The position numbers and the translations under genes were made by a program. Positions 36,561-47,176 of a stretch of DNA of 64,000 bases are shown one piece after another (the first letter of the stretch is position 1; every line of letters starts with the position of its first letter). The stretch is from Alphaproteobacteria bacterium (GTDB taxonomy: Bacteria; Pseudomonadota; Alphaproteobacteria; Rhizobiales; BM303), in assembly GCA_024275895.1 (NCBI GenBank), contig JAJRYE010000025.1:1-64000 (forward strand), read 5' to 3'. The notes under the pieces were generated by a model. The model worked only from the letters and a program-made list of their open reading frames with translations, made no database searches and was not told the DNA's origin.

Positions 36561-38993
36561 ATGAAAAATCGGGCGCGGGTTGTTGTTATCGGCGGCGGGG
36601 TGGTCGGTGTCGCCACGCTTTATCATCTGGTCAAAAAGGGCTGGTCCGATGTGGTGCTGGTTGAACGCAAGGAGCTGACATCGGGCTCCACATGGCACGC
36701 CGCCGGGCTTTTGCCGCTGTTTAATGTCAGTTACTCAGTGGGCCAGATCCATAAATATTCGGTGGCTCTTTATCAGCAACTCGAAGCCGAGACGGGGCAG
36801 AATGTGGGCTTGCGGCAATGCTCCAATATCCGGCTGGCGCAAAGGCAAGAGCGCATGGACGAGTATCGGTATTATGCCGGGATTGCCAAAACTATCGGCG
36901 TGGAAGTGAATTTTCTTGCGCCGGATGAAGTGAAGGAGATTTGGCCGCTGTGCAATATGGACGGCATTATCGGCGCCATGCAGCACCCGGAAGACGGCTA
37001 TATCCAGCCAGCCGATCTTACCCAGGCCATGGTCAGGGGCGCGCGCGCCGGCGGGGCGGAGATTTACCGCAATACGACCGTGACCGCGATAGAGCAACGA
37101 GATGATGGCGAATGGTTGGTGAGGACCGACAAGGGTGACATCACGACCGAGCATGTGGTCTCCGCAACCGGGAATTTCGCCCGCCAGACGGCGGCGATGG
37201 TGGGGCTGGATTTGCCGGTCATTCCGGTGGAGCACCAGTTTATCGTTACCGAGCCGCATCCGGAAATTGTCAGGCGTCATGAGCAGGGACTGCCGGAAAT
37301 GGGGGTTTTGCGTGATTCCGATGCCTCCTGGTATATGCGAGAGGAAGCCAGGGGGCTGATCCTTGGTCCCTATGAGGCGGGCGCGCCGTGCTGTTATGTG
37401 GACGGGCCGGACAAGGATGCGGTTTATGAGCTGTTTCCTGAAGATCTTGAACGTCTGGAGCCTTATATCGAGGCCACTATTATGCGGGTTCCCGCCTTTG
37501 GCGAGGTGGGGGTGAAGGAAGTTTATAACGGCGCAATCTGTTATACGCCCGATGGCTCACCCATTATTGGCCCGGCATGGGGGCTGAAGAATTTCTGGCT
37601 CAATGAGGGCCACAGCTTCGGGATCACCGCGGCGGGCGGCGCGGGCTGGCAATTGGCTGAATGGATGGTTGAGGGCGAGCCCAGCATCGACATGATGGGG
37701 GTGGACCCGCGCCGTTTTGGCCCCTATGCGGCGCGGGGCTATCTGAAAGTAAAGAATGAGGAAGCCTATCGCAGCGTCTTTACCATTCACTACCCGGATG
37801 AAGAGCGCCCCGATGCACGGCCGCTCAAAACTGCGCCCTGTTATGACCGCATGAAGGCCAAAGGAGCGGTATTCGGCCAGGTTTATGGCTGGGAGCGGCC
37901 CAACTGGTTTGCGCCCGAAGGGGTGGAGGCAAAAGATGTCTGGAGCTTCCGGCGCAGCAATTATTTTGAACATGTGGGCAATGAGTGCAGGCATGTACAG
38001 GAGAAGGTCGGGCTTCTTGATATGTCGGCTTTTGCCAAATTCGAGGTTTCGGGACCCGACGCAGAAAACTGGCTGGAGAGCCTTGTGGCCAATGCAATCC
38101 CGAAAAAAACCGGACGGATCGGGCTTTGCCATATGCTGTCATTAAATGGCGGGGTGCGCGCGGAGTTTACCATCTGCAAGCGCGGGGCCGGGGATTATTA
38201 TCTGGTCTCCGCCGGGGCGATGGAACGGCATGATTATGATTATCTGCTCAAGAACCTGCCGGTGAGCGGGGTGAAGCTGCAAAAGGTCACGACGCAATAC
38301 GGTGTGTTCGTCATAGCCGGGCCGCGTGCGCGCGAATTGCTGCAAAAGGTGACCGATACCAATCTTGACAATGAAAACTTCCCCTGGCTTTCGGGACAGA
38401 ATATCAATGTGGGCTGCGCTCAGGCGCATGCGCTCCGGGTCAATTTTGTCGGTGAGCTGGGCTGGGAGCTGCATCATCCCATAGAGATGCAAAACTATAT
38501 CTTTGATCTGCTGTTTGAGGCGGGGGCGCAGTTTGATTTAAAACCCTTCGGCGTCCGGGCGATGGATTGCATGCGGCTGGAGAAATCCTACCGGCTTGTT
38601 CCGCGCGAGCTTTCGATTGAATATTCGGCGTTTGAATCGGGGCTTGACCGGTTCATCAAGCTGGACAAGGGGGAATTTATCGGCCGCGACGCCTTGAAAG
38701 CGTGGCGCGAGCGGGGCGCAGAAAACCAGCTTGTGACTTTTATCGTGCATGATGTGAGCGATGCAGATGCGCGCGGCAGCGAGCCGATCTATCATGAGGG
38801 CAAGCTGGTGGGGCGGGCGACCTCGGGCAATTACGGCTGGCGGGTGGGCCAGTCTCTCGCCATGGGCATGGTGCCGCCGGAGCTTGCGGGCGGGGGGGAA
38901 GAATTTGAAATTCAAATTCTCGGCAAGCGCCACAAGGCAACCATAACTCGTGAATCGCCTTATGACCCGGCCAATGCGAAGCTGAGGGCCTGA
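36561..38993 (+). CDS. FAD-dependent dimethylglycine/sarcosine dehydrogenase-type protein with GcvT domain
   Basis: An 810-residue two-part enzyme: an N-terminal DAO-type flavoprotein (VVVIGGGVVGVATLYHLV; SGSTWHAAGLLPLF carrying the usual covalent-flavin His) and a C-terminal GcvT-like folate-binding half (VGLLDMSAFAKFEVSGPDA; GELGWELHHPIEMQ). Such proteins oxidise N-methyl groups of dimethylglycine or sarcosine and pass the one-carbon unit to THF. ATG 36561 follows GAGAGG. It stands alone between an orphan gene and the GbdR-like regulator. The exact substrate is not decided by sequence. Confidence 0.88.
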   Translation: MKNRARVVVIGGGVVGVATLYHLVKKGWSDVVLVERKELTSGSTWHAAGLLPLFNVSYSVGQIHKYSVALYQQLEAETGQNVGLRQCSNIRLAQRQERMDEYRYYAGIAKTIGVEVNFLAPDEVKEIWPLCNMDGIIGAMQHPEDGYIQPADLTQAMVRGARAGGAEIYRNTTVTAIEQRDDGEWLVRTDKGDITTEHVVSATGNFARQTAAMVGLDLPVIPVEHQFIVTEPHPEIVRRHEQGLPEMGVLRDSDASWYMREEARGLILGPYEAGAPCCYVDGPDKDAVYELFPEDLERLEPYIEATIMRVPAFGEVGVKEVYNGAICYTPDGSPIIGPAWGLKNFWLNEGHSFGITAAGGAGWQLAEWMVEGEPSIDMMGVDPRRFGPYAARGYLKVKNEEAYRSVFTIHYPDEERPDARPLKTAPCYDRMKAKGAVFGQVYGWERPNWFAPEGVEAKDVWSFRRSNYFEHVGNECRHVQEKVGLLDMSAFAKFEVSGPDAENWLESLVANAIPKKTGRIGLCHMLSLNGGVRAEFTICKRGAGDYYLVSAGAMERHDYDYLLKNLPVSGVKLQKVTTQYGVFVIAGPRARELLQKVTDTNLDNENFPWLSGQNINVGCAQAHALRVNFVGELGWELHHPIEMQNYIFDLLFEAGAQFDLKPFGVRAMDCMRLEKSYRLVPRELSIEYSAFESGLDRFIKLDKGEFIGRDALKAWRERGAENQLVTFIVHDVSDADARGSEPIYHEGKLVGRATSGNYGWRVGQSLAMGMVPPELAGGGEEFEIQILGKRHKATITRESPYDPANAKLRA

Positions 38994-39018
38994 AGGGTAA
39001 GAGCCGGGGGGCAGGCTT

Positions 39019-40014
39019 TCAGTTGATCTTGACCATGTTTTGGGTGCGGTCGGAGTGAGGCGAGCGGTTATAGGATTCGCGGTAGCATTTGGAAAAATGC
39101 GAGGCGGAGATAAAGCCGCAGGCAATGGCGACCTCGATCACCGGCATATCCGATTGCAGCAGCAGATGCCGGGCGCGCTCCAGTCGCAGATCGAGATAGT
39201 AGCGCGCCGGTGAGCGCCCCAGATGCCTGGCGAACAGCCGCTCGATCTGCCGCCGCGAAAGATTGGTGTAGTGCGAAAGCTCCGCCAGAGGCAAGGGTTC
39301 GGAAAGATTGGCTTCCATAAGCTCGATAATGAACAAAAGCTTGGAGTTGTGAATACCAAGGCGGGCCCTTAACGGCATGCGCTGGCGGTCGGAGGGCGAG
39401 CGGGTGTGATCGATCAGCGCCTGCTCGCAGATGCGGGTCTGGATATCATTGCCGAAATGCTTGCCGATAATATGCAGCATCATATCAAGCGCCGCGGTGC
39501 CGCCGGCGCAGGTATAGATATTGTCATCAATCTCGAACAGATCGGCATGGACATCGGCATCGGGGAATTTTTCAGAGAATGCGGGCAACTCCTCCCAGTG
39601 AATGGCGCAGCTTTTATTGGCCAGCAAACCGGCTTGCGCCAGCACCCAGGCGCCGGTACACAAGCCGCCGATAAAGACGCCCTCGCCATGCATCTGCCGC
39701 AGCCAGTTCCCCAGTTGCAGATTGGAAAAGCGCTTGACGCAAAGTCCGGAGCAGACCAGAATCATCTCCGGCCGGGCCGGGCCCACCAGCCCGCGGCGGA
39801 TTTCATCAAGCGAGCCGTCCACATTCACGCCAATATTGTTGCTGGCGCGTTCGGCTTTGCCATCCGATGAGATCAGACACCATTCATAGGCCGGATGGGG
39901 CAAGAGGCGGTTGGCAAGACGCAGGGCCTCGATCGCTGTCGCAAAGGCGATCATCGAGAAATCGGGAACGAGAAAAAAGACTATCTTGTGCTTTTCAAAC
40001 CCATCACGCTTCAA
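39019..40014 (-). CDS. GlxA/GbdR-like AraC-family regulator
   Basis: A 331-residue regulator: an N-terminal DJ-1/PfpI-like (glutamine amidotransferase-like) domain with the GGLCTGAWVLAQAG elbow, and a C-terminal AraC domain with two helix-turn-helix units (LAELSHYTNLSRRQIERLF and IACGFISASHFSKCYRE). This layout is shared by GbdR, CdhR and related regulators of betaine, carnitine and dimethylglycine breakdown. Divergent position to soxB and closeness to N-methyl amine genes support the same role. It starts with TTG, preceded by a strong GGAGGGG. Confidence 0.88.
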   Translation of the reverse strand: MKRDGFEKHKIVFFLVPDFSMIAFATAIEALRLANRLLPHPAYEWCLISSDGKAERASNNIGVNVDGSLDEIRRGLVGPARPEMILVCSGLCVKRFSNLQLGNWLRQMHGEGVFIGGLCTGAWVLAQAGLLANKSCAIHWEELPAFSEKFPDADVHADLFEIDDNIYTCAGGTAALDMMLHIIGKHFGNDIQTRICEQALIDHTRSPSDRQRMPLRARLGIHNSKLLFIIELMEANLSEPLPLAELSHYTNLSRRQIERLFARHLGRSPARYYLDLRLERARHLLLQSDMPVIEVAIACGFISASHFSKCYRESYNRSPHSDRTQNMVKIN

Positions 40015-40261
40015 TGCGCCCCTCCGGAAAAATGTGGCTTGCGGATCAAGAAAGAATCATTATGGCAAGAAATGAATGGTGGCAAATTGTTTTTACTTGC
40101 GGCGGCGCGCCATTATCGCTTGTCGGGCAGGGGAAAGTCGAGGTCGCGGCGGGAATGCGTTTGCGGGTTTGTGCGGTCTATTTTACCGTCGTAGAGATAT
40201 TTTCTTTTGCCCCCGGCTGATATTATGTCAGGGTGGCGGGTATGCTGTGTGAAGGGGAGAC

Positions 40262-41512
40262 ATGAGCCGGTACTCGATTTTTTCGCTGCTTCGCGAAGGG
40301 CTTAACGGACAAAGGGGCTGGGGGCGCGCCTGGCGGCAGCCCAAGCCCGAAGACGCATATGATGTGGTGATCATCGGCGGCGGGGCGCATGGGCTCGCCA
40401 CCGCCTATTATCTTGCCAAAGAGCACGGCATAAGCAATATCGCTGTGCTGGAAAAGGGCTGGATCGGTGGCGGCAATTCGGGCCGCAACACGACCATTAT
40501 CCGATCCAATTATCTTTATGACGAAAGCGCGGCGATTTATGAGCATGCGCTGAAAAAATGGGAAACCCTGAGCCGCGAGCTTGATTTCAATATCATGATG
40601 AGCCATCGAGGCGTGCTTAATCTGGCGCATGATGAGGCTGAGGCGCGCCAGATCAAACGGCGTATCGAGGCCAACCGGCTCAACGGCATTGATTCAGAAT
40701 GGCTCGATGCGAGGCAGGTAAAAGAATTCTGCCCGCCGGTCAATGTCTCGCCCAGTGCGCGCTATCCGGTGCTGGGGGGCTCCTTGCAGCGCCGCGGCGG
40801 GGTCAACCGGCATGATGCGGTGGTGTGGGGCTTTGCCCGCGCGGCGGATGCGCTCGGGGTGGATATCATCCAGCAATGCGAAGTGATCGCGATCAAGACC
40901 AGGGGCGGCGCCGTGACCGGGGTGGAGACGACGCGCGGGAGCATCAAAACGCCCAAAATCGCGAGCGTTGTCGCAGGGCACAGCAGCGTGATCGCTTCCA
41001 TGCTTGATATCCGCCTGCCGATCCAGAGCCATCCCTTGCAGGCGCTGGTGTCGGAGCCCGTCAAACCGGCGATTGACTGCGTGGTGATGTCAAATGCGGT
41101 GCATGCCTATATCAGCCAGTCGGACAAGGGGGAGTTGGTGATCGGGGCCGGGATTGATCATCATTTGGGTTATAGCCAGCGCGGCGGGTTGAATGTGATC
41201 GAGCACGCGCTGGCGGCGATTGTCGAACTGTTCCCTAGCTTTTCACGCCTGCGCATGATGCGCCAGTGGGGCGGGATTGTCGATGTGTGCCCGGATGCCA
41301 GCCCGATCATCGGCAAAACAAGGGTGAAGGGGTTTTTTATCAATGGCGGCTGGGGCACCGGGGGCTGGAAGGCGACGCCCGGCTCGGGCCATGTTTTTGC
41401 CCATACCATTGCCCATGACGAACCACACCCCATCGCTGCGCCCTTTGCGCTTGAGCGGTTCACCGCCGGCGCGCTGGTGGCCGAACACGGTGCGGCGGCG
41501 GTGGCGCATTAG
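40262..41512 (+). CDS. soxB: Sarcosine oxidase, beta subunit
   Basis: A 416-residue DAO-type flavoprotein; the beta subunit binds FAD and covalent FMN and oxidises sarcosine to glycine. [20 protein letters not shown] is the dinucleotide-binding motif, and [19 protein letters not shown] is the conserved segment after it. [17 protein letters not shown] near the C-terminus is typical. AGGGGAG precedes the ATG. First gene of the soxBDAG operon. Confidence 0.95.
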   Translation: MSRYSIFSLLREGLNGQRGWGRAWRQPKPEDAYDVVIIGGGAHGLATAYYLAKEHGISNIAVLEKGWIGGGNSGRNTTIIRSNYLYDESAAIYEHALKKWETLSRELDFNIMMSHRGVLNLAHDEAEARQIKRRIEANRLNGIDSEWLDARQVKEFCPPVNVSPSARYPVLGGSLQRRGGVNRHDAVVWGFARAADALGVDIIQQCEVIAIKTRGGAVTGVETTRGSIKTPKIASVVAGHSSVIASMLDIRLPIQSHPLQALVSEPVKPAIDCVVMSNAVHAYISQSDKGELVIGAGIDHHLGYSQRGGLNVIEHALAAIVELFPSFSRLRMMRQWGGIVDVCPDASPIIGKTRVKGFFINGGWGTGGWKATPGSGHVFAHTIAHDEPHPIAAPFALERFTAGALVAEHGAAAVAH

Positions 41513-41527
41513 GACAGGGGGAATACC

Positions 41528-41887
41528 ATGTTTGAAATCGAATGCCCCTATTGCGGCCGGCGGGACGGTTCAGAGTTTTCCTATGCCGGCGAGGCGCATA
41601 TTTCGCGTCCCTCGGGGGATGAAGAGATCAGCGATGAGGCGTGGGCCGGATTTGTCTTCATGTGCCGCAATATCAAGGGCGTGCAGGCGGAACGTTGGGT
41701 CCACAGCGCCGGATGCCGTAGGTTTTTCAATATGTTGCGCAATACAGCTACGGATCAGATTCTGGCGGTTTACAAAATGGGTGAAGAGCCTCCGGAGGTT
41801 GAAAAGCAGCCATTGCCAAGCCCGAGCGGCGAGAGCCTGGGTTCGGGTAATGATGCGGTGCAGGTGATGGGCAAGGGTGAGACGTGA
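41528..41887 (+). CDS. soxD: Sarcosine oxidase, delta subunit
   Basis: A 119-residue zinc-binding subunit. The metal ligands are visible: C6 and C9 in IECPYCGRRDGSEF, a following histidine (HISRP), and the cysteine in HSAGCRRFFN. It stabilises the heterotetramer. The last 35 residues are low in complexity and extend past the usual core. It overlaps soxA by one base (TGATG). Confidence 0.93.
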   Translation: MFEIECPYCGRRDGSEFSYAGEAHISRPSGDEEISDEAWAGFVFMCRNIKGVQAERWVHSAGCRRFFNMLRNTATDQILAVYKMGEEPPEVEKQPLPSPSGESLGSGNDAVQVMGKGET

Positions 41888-44800
41888 TGGAGCAGGCTTT
41901 CCGGCGCGCTCGGGGCGGGGTTGTTGATCGCAATTCGCCTGTAACTTTCTCCTTCAACGGCAAATCCTATCGCGGCTTTACCGGGGATACGCTGGCCTCG
42001 GCGCTGCTGGCCAATGGCGTGCATATGGTGGGGCGAAGTTTTAAATATCACCGGCCGCGCGGGATTATGGGCGCGGGCAGCGAGGACCCGGCGGGGATTG
42101 TGCAGATCGGTAAGTCGGCGCACGCCCTTCCCAATACGCGGGCAAGCGAGCAGGAAATTTATGAGGGACTTGAATCCTTTGCGCAAAATTGCTGGCCCTC
42201 GCTCAAATATGACATTAACGCGCTGAATGATCTGTTTTCCGCCTTCATTCCGGCCGGGTTTTATAACAAGACCTTTAAGGGTCCGCCCGGCTCATGGGCG
42301 CTGTTTGAGCCCTTCATCCGCCGCGCGGCGGGGCTGGGCAAAGCACCGCCTGAAGCGGACCCGGCGCGTTATGAGCACACAAACCGCCATTGCGATGTAC
42401 TCGTCATCGGGGCCGGGCCGGCCGGTTTGATGGCAGCGCTGGCGGCGGCGCGCGCGGGGGCGCGGGTGATGCTGGTGGAAGAGACGGCGCAGCCTGGAGG
42501 CAGGCTGCTTTCGCAGAACCCGGACAGCTTGAAACTTGACGGCAAAACGCCCGCCGGATGGGTGCAGGGGCTTGAGGCTGAATTGCGCGGGCATGAAGAC
42601 GCACAAATCCTCACCCGGGCTTGCGCCTTTGGCTATTACGCCGATAATTATATCGGTCTGATTGAAAATGTAAGCGATCATCTGCCTCTTCCGGTCAGGA
42701 GTGAAAACCTTGTACGTCAGCGCCTGTGGCATATCCGCGCGCGACAGGTGGTGCTGACCACCGGCGCGATCGAGCGCCCGCTGGTGTTTCACGGCAATGA
42801 CCGGCCCGGTATCATGCTGGCTTCCGCCTGCCGCACCTATCTGCACCGCTACGGCGTTCTGCCGGGCAAAAAAGCGGCGGTGTTCACCGGCAATGACAGC
42901 GCGTGGGCTACCGCTTTTGACTTATCGGATGCTGGGGTGGAGATTGCCGCCATTGTTGATATGCGCAAGGAACCGAACCCGGAGCTTTTGGAATCGGCCC
43001 GGCAGCGGGGCATTGATGTGCATCTTCACAGCGTGATTACCCGTATATCAGGCCGTCACCGCATCCGGGCGGCGCTGGTGCAAAAGCTTGACGGCGCGGG
43101 CAAGGTGGCTTCTGGAGCATCAGCGCTATTTTGTGATCTTCTTGCGGTATCGGGCGGCTGGTCACCCAATGTGGCGCTGTTTTCCCAGTCGCGCGGCAAG
43201 CTGCGTTATGATGAAGATATTGCCGGTTTCCGGCCCGGAAAATCATGGCAGAAGGAGCGTTCCGCCGGGGCCTGTAACGGGCAATATTCACTGGAAAGCT
43301 GCCTGGACGCGGGGGCGGCCGCCGGGGTGGAGGCGGCGCGAAGCTGCGGGTTTGAGGCGCCGCCTTCAAGGCTTCCGGATATAAAAAATGACCGGGCGCA
43401 GCATTTTGGCCATGAGGCTGTCTGGGAGGTCCCTTCGGCGCTCCCGCCGCATAAAACCCGCGCCTTTGTTGATTTGCAGGCGGATGTCACGGTAAAAGAT
43501 TTATCTTTGGCCCAGCTTGAGGGTTATATATCTGTTGAGCATGCCAAGCGCTATACCACATCGGGCATGGGAACCGATCAGGGCAAGACCGCCAATATGA
43601 ACGCCTTTGCAATTTTGGCGGCCAAACAGGGCAAATCAATCCCCGAGCTTGGCATTACCACCTTCCGCCAGCCATACAAACCGGTGACCATGGGCGCTCT
43701 TGCCGGGCAGCATGTGGGGGATTTTCTCAGTCCGCGCCGCACCACGCCGATGCATGAATGGCATGAGGCCAATGGCGCCTTGTTCGAGCCGGTGGGGGAC
43801 TGGCTGCGTCCCTGGGTGTTTCCGCAAAAGGGCGAGAGCTTTGAGGAAACGCTGATGCGCGAGACCAGAGCGGCGCGTTCATCGCTCGGGGTGCTGGATG
43901 CCTCGACCCTTGGCAAGATTGATGTGCGCGGGCCGGATGCGCGTGTTTTTCTGAGCCGGGTGTACACCAATGCGTGGATGAAGCTGAAACCGGGCCATTG
44001 CCGCTATGGGCTGATGCTGGGCGAGGATGGCATGGTGAAGGATGACGGGGTCACCGCCTGCATTACGGACGAGCATTTTCATATGACCACCACCACGGGC
44101 GGGGCGGCTCCGGTGATGAGCACGCTGGAGGACTCCCTGCAAACCGAGTGGCCGGAACTGCAGGTTTATCTCACCAGCACCACCGAGCAATGGGCGGTGA
44201 TCAGCCTGTGCGGGCCAAATTCGGCTGGTCTTGCTGGCGAGTTGCTGGATGATCTCGATCCTGATCCTGAATATTTCCCCTTCATGAGCTGGCGAAATGC
44301 CCATATCGGGGGGCTGCCGGTGCGGGTGTTCCGGATTTCGTTTACGGGCGAGCTTTCCTATGAGATCAATATCGCCGCCAGCTATGGTTTATGGCTGTGG
44401 GAAAAGGTGATGCAGGAGGGTGCAAAATACGGCATTACCCCCTATGGCACCGAGGCGATGCATCTGCTCAGGGCGGAGAAGGGCTATATCATCACCGGGC
44501 AGGACACCGACGGCACCATGACACCGGCGGATTTGCAGATGGGCTGGATTGTGAAAAAAACCGGCGATTTTATCGGCCGCCGCTCGCTGTCCATGTCCGC
44601 TTTGATGGAAGAGGACCGCAAGCAGCTTGTGGGACTTTTGACCGATGATCCCGAGCTGGTCCTGAAGGAAGGCGCGCATGTGATTGCAACGCCCCGGGAG
44701 GGCGCCAAACCGGTGCCGATGCTGGGGCATGTGACCTCAAGCTATTTCAGCCCCAATCTGGGGCGTTCCATCGCCATGGCGGTGGTGAAGGGCGGCGCGG

Positions 44801-44907
44801 GGCGGATGGGCAAGCCGCTTTTTGTCACCCGGCCGGGGCTTGCGCCCGCGCCGGTCAAGGTGAGCGCAACCGATTTTCTGGCTATGTCACAGGAGAAACT
44901 GCCATGA
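41887..44907 (+). CDS. soxA: Sarcosine oxidase, alpha subunit
   Basis: A 1006-residue subunit that binds NAD and THF and turns the released methyl group into methylene-THF. Regions in order: an N-terminal ferredoxin-like domain (FTGDTLASALLANGV, SFKYHRPRG), a dinucleotide-binding domain (VLVIGAGPAGLMAALAAARAG) and a C-terminal GcvT-like domain (GVLDASTLGKIDVRGPDA; FTGELSYEINI). The start is ATG 41887, overlapping the soxD stop; GTG 41884 is one codon earlier. It overlaps soxG by four bases. Confidence 0.95.
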   Translation: MEQAFRRARGGVVDRNSPVTFSFNGKSYRGFTGDTLASALLANGVHMVGRSFKYHRPRGIMGAGSEDPAGIVQIGKSAHALPNTRASEQEIYEGLESFAQNCWPSLKYDINALNDLFSAFIPAGFYNKTFKGPPGSWALFEPFIRRAAGLGKAPPEADPARYEHTNRHCDVLVIGAGPAGLMAALAAARAGARVMLVEETAQPGGRLLSQNPDSLKLDGKTPAGWVQGLEAELRGHEDAQILTRACAFGYYADNYIGLIENVSDHLPLPVRSENLVRQRLWHIRARQVVLTTGAIERPLVFHGNDRPGIMLASACRTYLHRYGVLPGKKAAVFTGNDSAWATAFDLSDAGVEIAAIVDMRKEPNPELLESARQRGIDVHLHSVITRISGRHRIRAALVQKLDGAGKVASGASALFCDLLAVSGGWSPNVALFSQSRGKLRYDEDIAGFRPGKSWQKERSAGACNGQYSLESCLDAGAAAGVEAARSCGFEAPPSRLPDIKNDRAQHFGHEAVWEVPSALPPHKTRAFVDLQADVTVKDLSLAQLEGYISVEHAKRYTTSGMGTDQGKTANMNAFAILAAKQGKSIPELGITTFRQPYKPVTMGALAGQHVGDFLSPRRTTPMHEWHEANGALFEPVGDWLRPWVFPQKGESFEETLMRETRAARSSLGVLDASTLGKIDVRGPDARVFLSRVYTNAWMKLKPGHCRYGLMLGEDGMVKDDGVTACITDEHFHMTTTTGGAAPVMSTLEDSLQTEWPELQVYLTSTTEQWAVISLCGPNSAGLAGELLDDLDPDPEYFPFMSWRNAHIGGLPVRVFRISFTGELSYEINIAASYGLWLWEKVMQEGAKYGITPYGTEAMHLLRAEKGYIITGQDTDGTMTPADLQMGWIVKKTGDFIGRRSLSMSALMEEDRKQLVGLLTDDPELVLKEGAHVIATPREGAKPVPMLGHVTSSYFSPNLGRSIAMAVVKGGAGRMGKPLFVTRPGLAPAPVKVSATDFLAMSQEKLP

Positions 44908-45518
44908 GCGATCCACGCCGCAAATCTCCACTGGCGCATCGTAAGGCCCTGAATGCGCCGGACGGGGCGGTTTCCCTCCGGGAACGGGCGTTTCTCGCCA
45001 AGTTTATCCTGCGTGTTTCAGCCGATGGCGAAGTGGCGGAGGTGCTCAAATTGCCCGTTATGGCAAATACGAGCCTGAAACATAACGGGAGTACAATTTT
45101 GTGGCTTGGCCCGGATGAGTGGATGTTTATGGCCGCAGCCGATGGCGGCGGCGAAATGAAAGCAAGGCTTGGTGAGTTTCTGGGCGGGGTGCACCACCAG
45201 CTTACCGATGTTTCGGACCATTATACCGTGATCGAAATATCGGGGAGAAAAGCCTATGAAATTCTGATGAAGCTGACCCCGTTCGACCTTCACCCAGGAG
45301 CATTCAAAATCGGTCATGTTGCGGGCACGATGTTCGGCAAAACCGCCGGGTTGATCATCAACCGGAGCGTTGATATGCCTGAATTCGATATTATCGTGCG
45401 TTGGTCGATGGCGGATTATCTGTGGTGCCTGATTGCTGAAGCCGGGCGCGAATTCGGGCTGCCTGCGCAGGAGCCGGTCGGGCAGGTCAGGGGGCTGCGT
45501 TACCGTGAGGCAAGTTGA
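44904..45518 (+). CDS. soxG: Sarcosine oxidase, gamma subunit
   Basis: A 204-residue subunit with a GcvT-like fold. WLGPDEWMFMAA, TDVSDHYTVIEISG and LTPFDLHPGAF are typical SoxG segments. Its ATG overlaps the soxA stop. It ends the sox operon and converges on the MttB-family gene, with a 43-base gap. Confidence 0.92.
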   Translation: MSDPRRKSPLAHRKALNAPDGAVSLRERAFLAKFILRVSADGEVAEVLKLPVMANTSLKHNGSTILWLGPDEWMFMAAADGGGEMKARLGEFLGGVHHQLTDVSDHYTVIEISGRKAYEILMKLTPFDLHPGAFKIGHVAGTMFGKTAGLIINRSVDMPEFDIIVRWSMADYLWCLIAEAGREFGLPAQEPVGQVRGLRYREAS

Positions 45519-45561
45519 GATGCTGATTCAAGTTCTTTTGAGGCCGATTCAAGAACGGCGC

Positions 45562-47106
45562 TTATCCGTTTGATCCAGAATCGGAATTTGTGATTTCCGA
45601 TCTGCGCCGTGCCATGAAATCAGCCAGAGCTTCATCGATGATCGGATCAAGCGGCGGGGCTTCGTATTCGGCGAGTTGCTTTTTCCAAAGGGCATTGGCT
45701 CTTGTCATGGCGTCGCGGCTTCCTTCGGCCTGCCATTGTTCGAAGGAGTTATTATCGGCCATGGCGGAGTTGTAAAAGGCGGTCTTGAAGTGACTTTGTG
45801 TGTGGGCGCAGCCTAAAAAATGCCCGCCCGGTCCCACCTCGCGGATGGCGTCCATGGCCTGGGCCTCTTCATCCATGGCTATTCCCTTAGCCAGCACATG
45901 CATCATGCCGAGCTGGTCGGTGTCCATGACGAATTTTTCGAAAGACGAGACCAGCCCGCCTTCCATCCAGCCTGCTGCATGCAGCACGAAATTAACGCCG
46001 GACAAAAGCGTGGACATGAGTGAATTGGCGCTCTCGGCGGCAGCTTGCGCATCGGGCAGTTTGGCGGCGCAGAACGAGCCGCCGGAGCGAAAGGGAACAT
46101 TCAGCCGCCGCGCCAGCTGGGCTGCGCCCATGATGAGCATGGAGGATTCCGGTGTGCCGAAGGTGGGCGCGCCCGATTGCATCGAGATTGAGCTGACAAA
46201 GGCGCCGAAGATGACCGGCGCGCCGGGTCTGATGAGCTGGGCAAGCGCAATCCCGGCCATTGCCTCAGCCAGAAGCTGGGCCAGAACCGCCGCCGGGGTT
46301 ACCGGGCTCATGGCGCCGGCGAGAATAAAGGGCGAGATGATGCAGGCCTGTCCCGCACCGGCATAGGCTTTTAACGCGCCAAGCATGGTGGCATCATAGA
46401 CCAGCGGTGAGTTGGCGTTGATCAGGCTGAGCAGAACCGTGTTGTTGGCGGTAAATTCTTCCCCGAACACGATGCGCGCCATGGCGAGGCTGTCTTGCGC
46501 ATTTTGCCCGGATGTCACCGAACCCATAAACGCCTTGTCGGAATATCTGATATGGGAATAAACCATATCGAGATGGCGTGTAGCGATATCAATATCGACC
46601 GGCTCGCACAAAGTGCCACCGGAATGGTGCAGGTGAGGCGAGAGATAGGCCAGCTTGGTGAAATTGTGAAAATCCTCAATCGTGCCGTAGCGGCGGCCCT
46701 TGTCGAGATCATGCACGAAGGGCGAGCCGTAAACAGGGGCAAAAACGGTGGCCTTGCCGCCGATCCTGACATTGCGGGCGCGGTTGCGGGCGCATTGGGT
46801 GAATTCGGAAGGGGCCAAGGCGCAAAGCCTGCGCGCCAGCCCTTTAGGGACGCGCACCCGCTCGCCCTGAACATCGGCCCCGGCCTGCCTCCACAGATCA
46901 AGAACTTGTGTATCGCCGCGAAATTCAATGCCGGTTTCGAACAAGATGGTTTCTGCATTGGCCTCGATGATTTCAAGCCCTTCGGTATTTAAAATTTCAT
47001 AACAGGGAATATTTCGGGTGATGAACGGCGCGGCCGCCGCGTTTTGGCGGTTTTGCTGCCGGGCGGCGCGACCGCCGCGGCGCGATCGTCTTGGGGTTTG
47101 CGCCAT
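45562..47106 (-). CDS. MttB-superfamily methyltransferase without pyrrolysine (betaine-type)
   Basis: A 514-residue member of the trimethylamine methyltransferase family. No in-frame TAG lies inside, so it lacks the pyrrolysine of true MttB. Such members (for example MtgB, MtpB, MtcB) demethylate quaternary amines such as glycine betaine, proline betaine or carnitine onto a corrinoid protein. SVTSGQNAQDSLAMARIVFG and GAFVSSISMQSGAPTFGTPE are family segments. The first 22 residues are Arg-rich (PRRSRRGGRAARQQNRQ). It is divergent from the corrinoid protein gene. Glycine betaine is the favoured substrate because demethylation would yield dimethylglycine and sarcosine for the neighbours. Confidence 0.88.
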   Translation of the reverse strand: MAQTPRRSRRGGRAARQQNRQNAAAAPFITRNIPCYEILNTEGLEIIEANAETILFETGIEFRGDTQVLDLWRQAGADVQGERVRVPKGLARRLCALAPSEFTQCARNRARNVRIGGKATVFAPVYGSPFVHDLDKGRRYGTIEDFHNFTKLAYLSPHLHHSGGTLCEPVDIDIATRHLDMVYSHIRYSDKAFMGSVTSGQNAQDSLAMARIVFGEEFTANNTVLLSLINANSPLVYDATMLGALKAYAGAGQACIISPFILAGAMSPVTPAAVLAQLLAEAMAGIALAQLIRPGAPVIFGAFVSSISMQSGAPTFGTPESSMLIMGAAQLARRLNVPFRSGGSFCAAKLPDAQAAAESANSLMSTLLSGVNFVLHAAGWMEGGLVSSFEKFVMDTDQLGMMHVLAKGIAMDEEAQAMDAIREVGPGGHFLGCAHTQSHFKTAFYNSAMADNNSFEQWQAEGSRDAMTRANALWKKQLAEYEAPPLDPIIDEALADFMARRRSEITNSDSGSNG

Positions 47107-47176
47107 TTGCTCTTTTCCTGTTTGCTAGATTTTGCGCATCATTATCAAAGCTGAACGGCATTTTTTCTTGCCTGAA

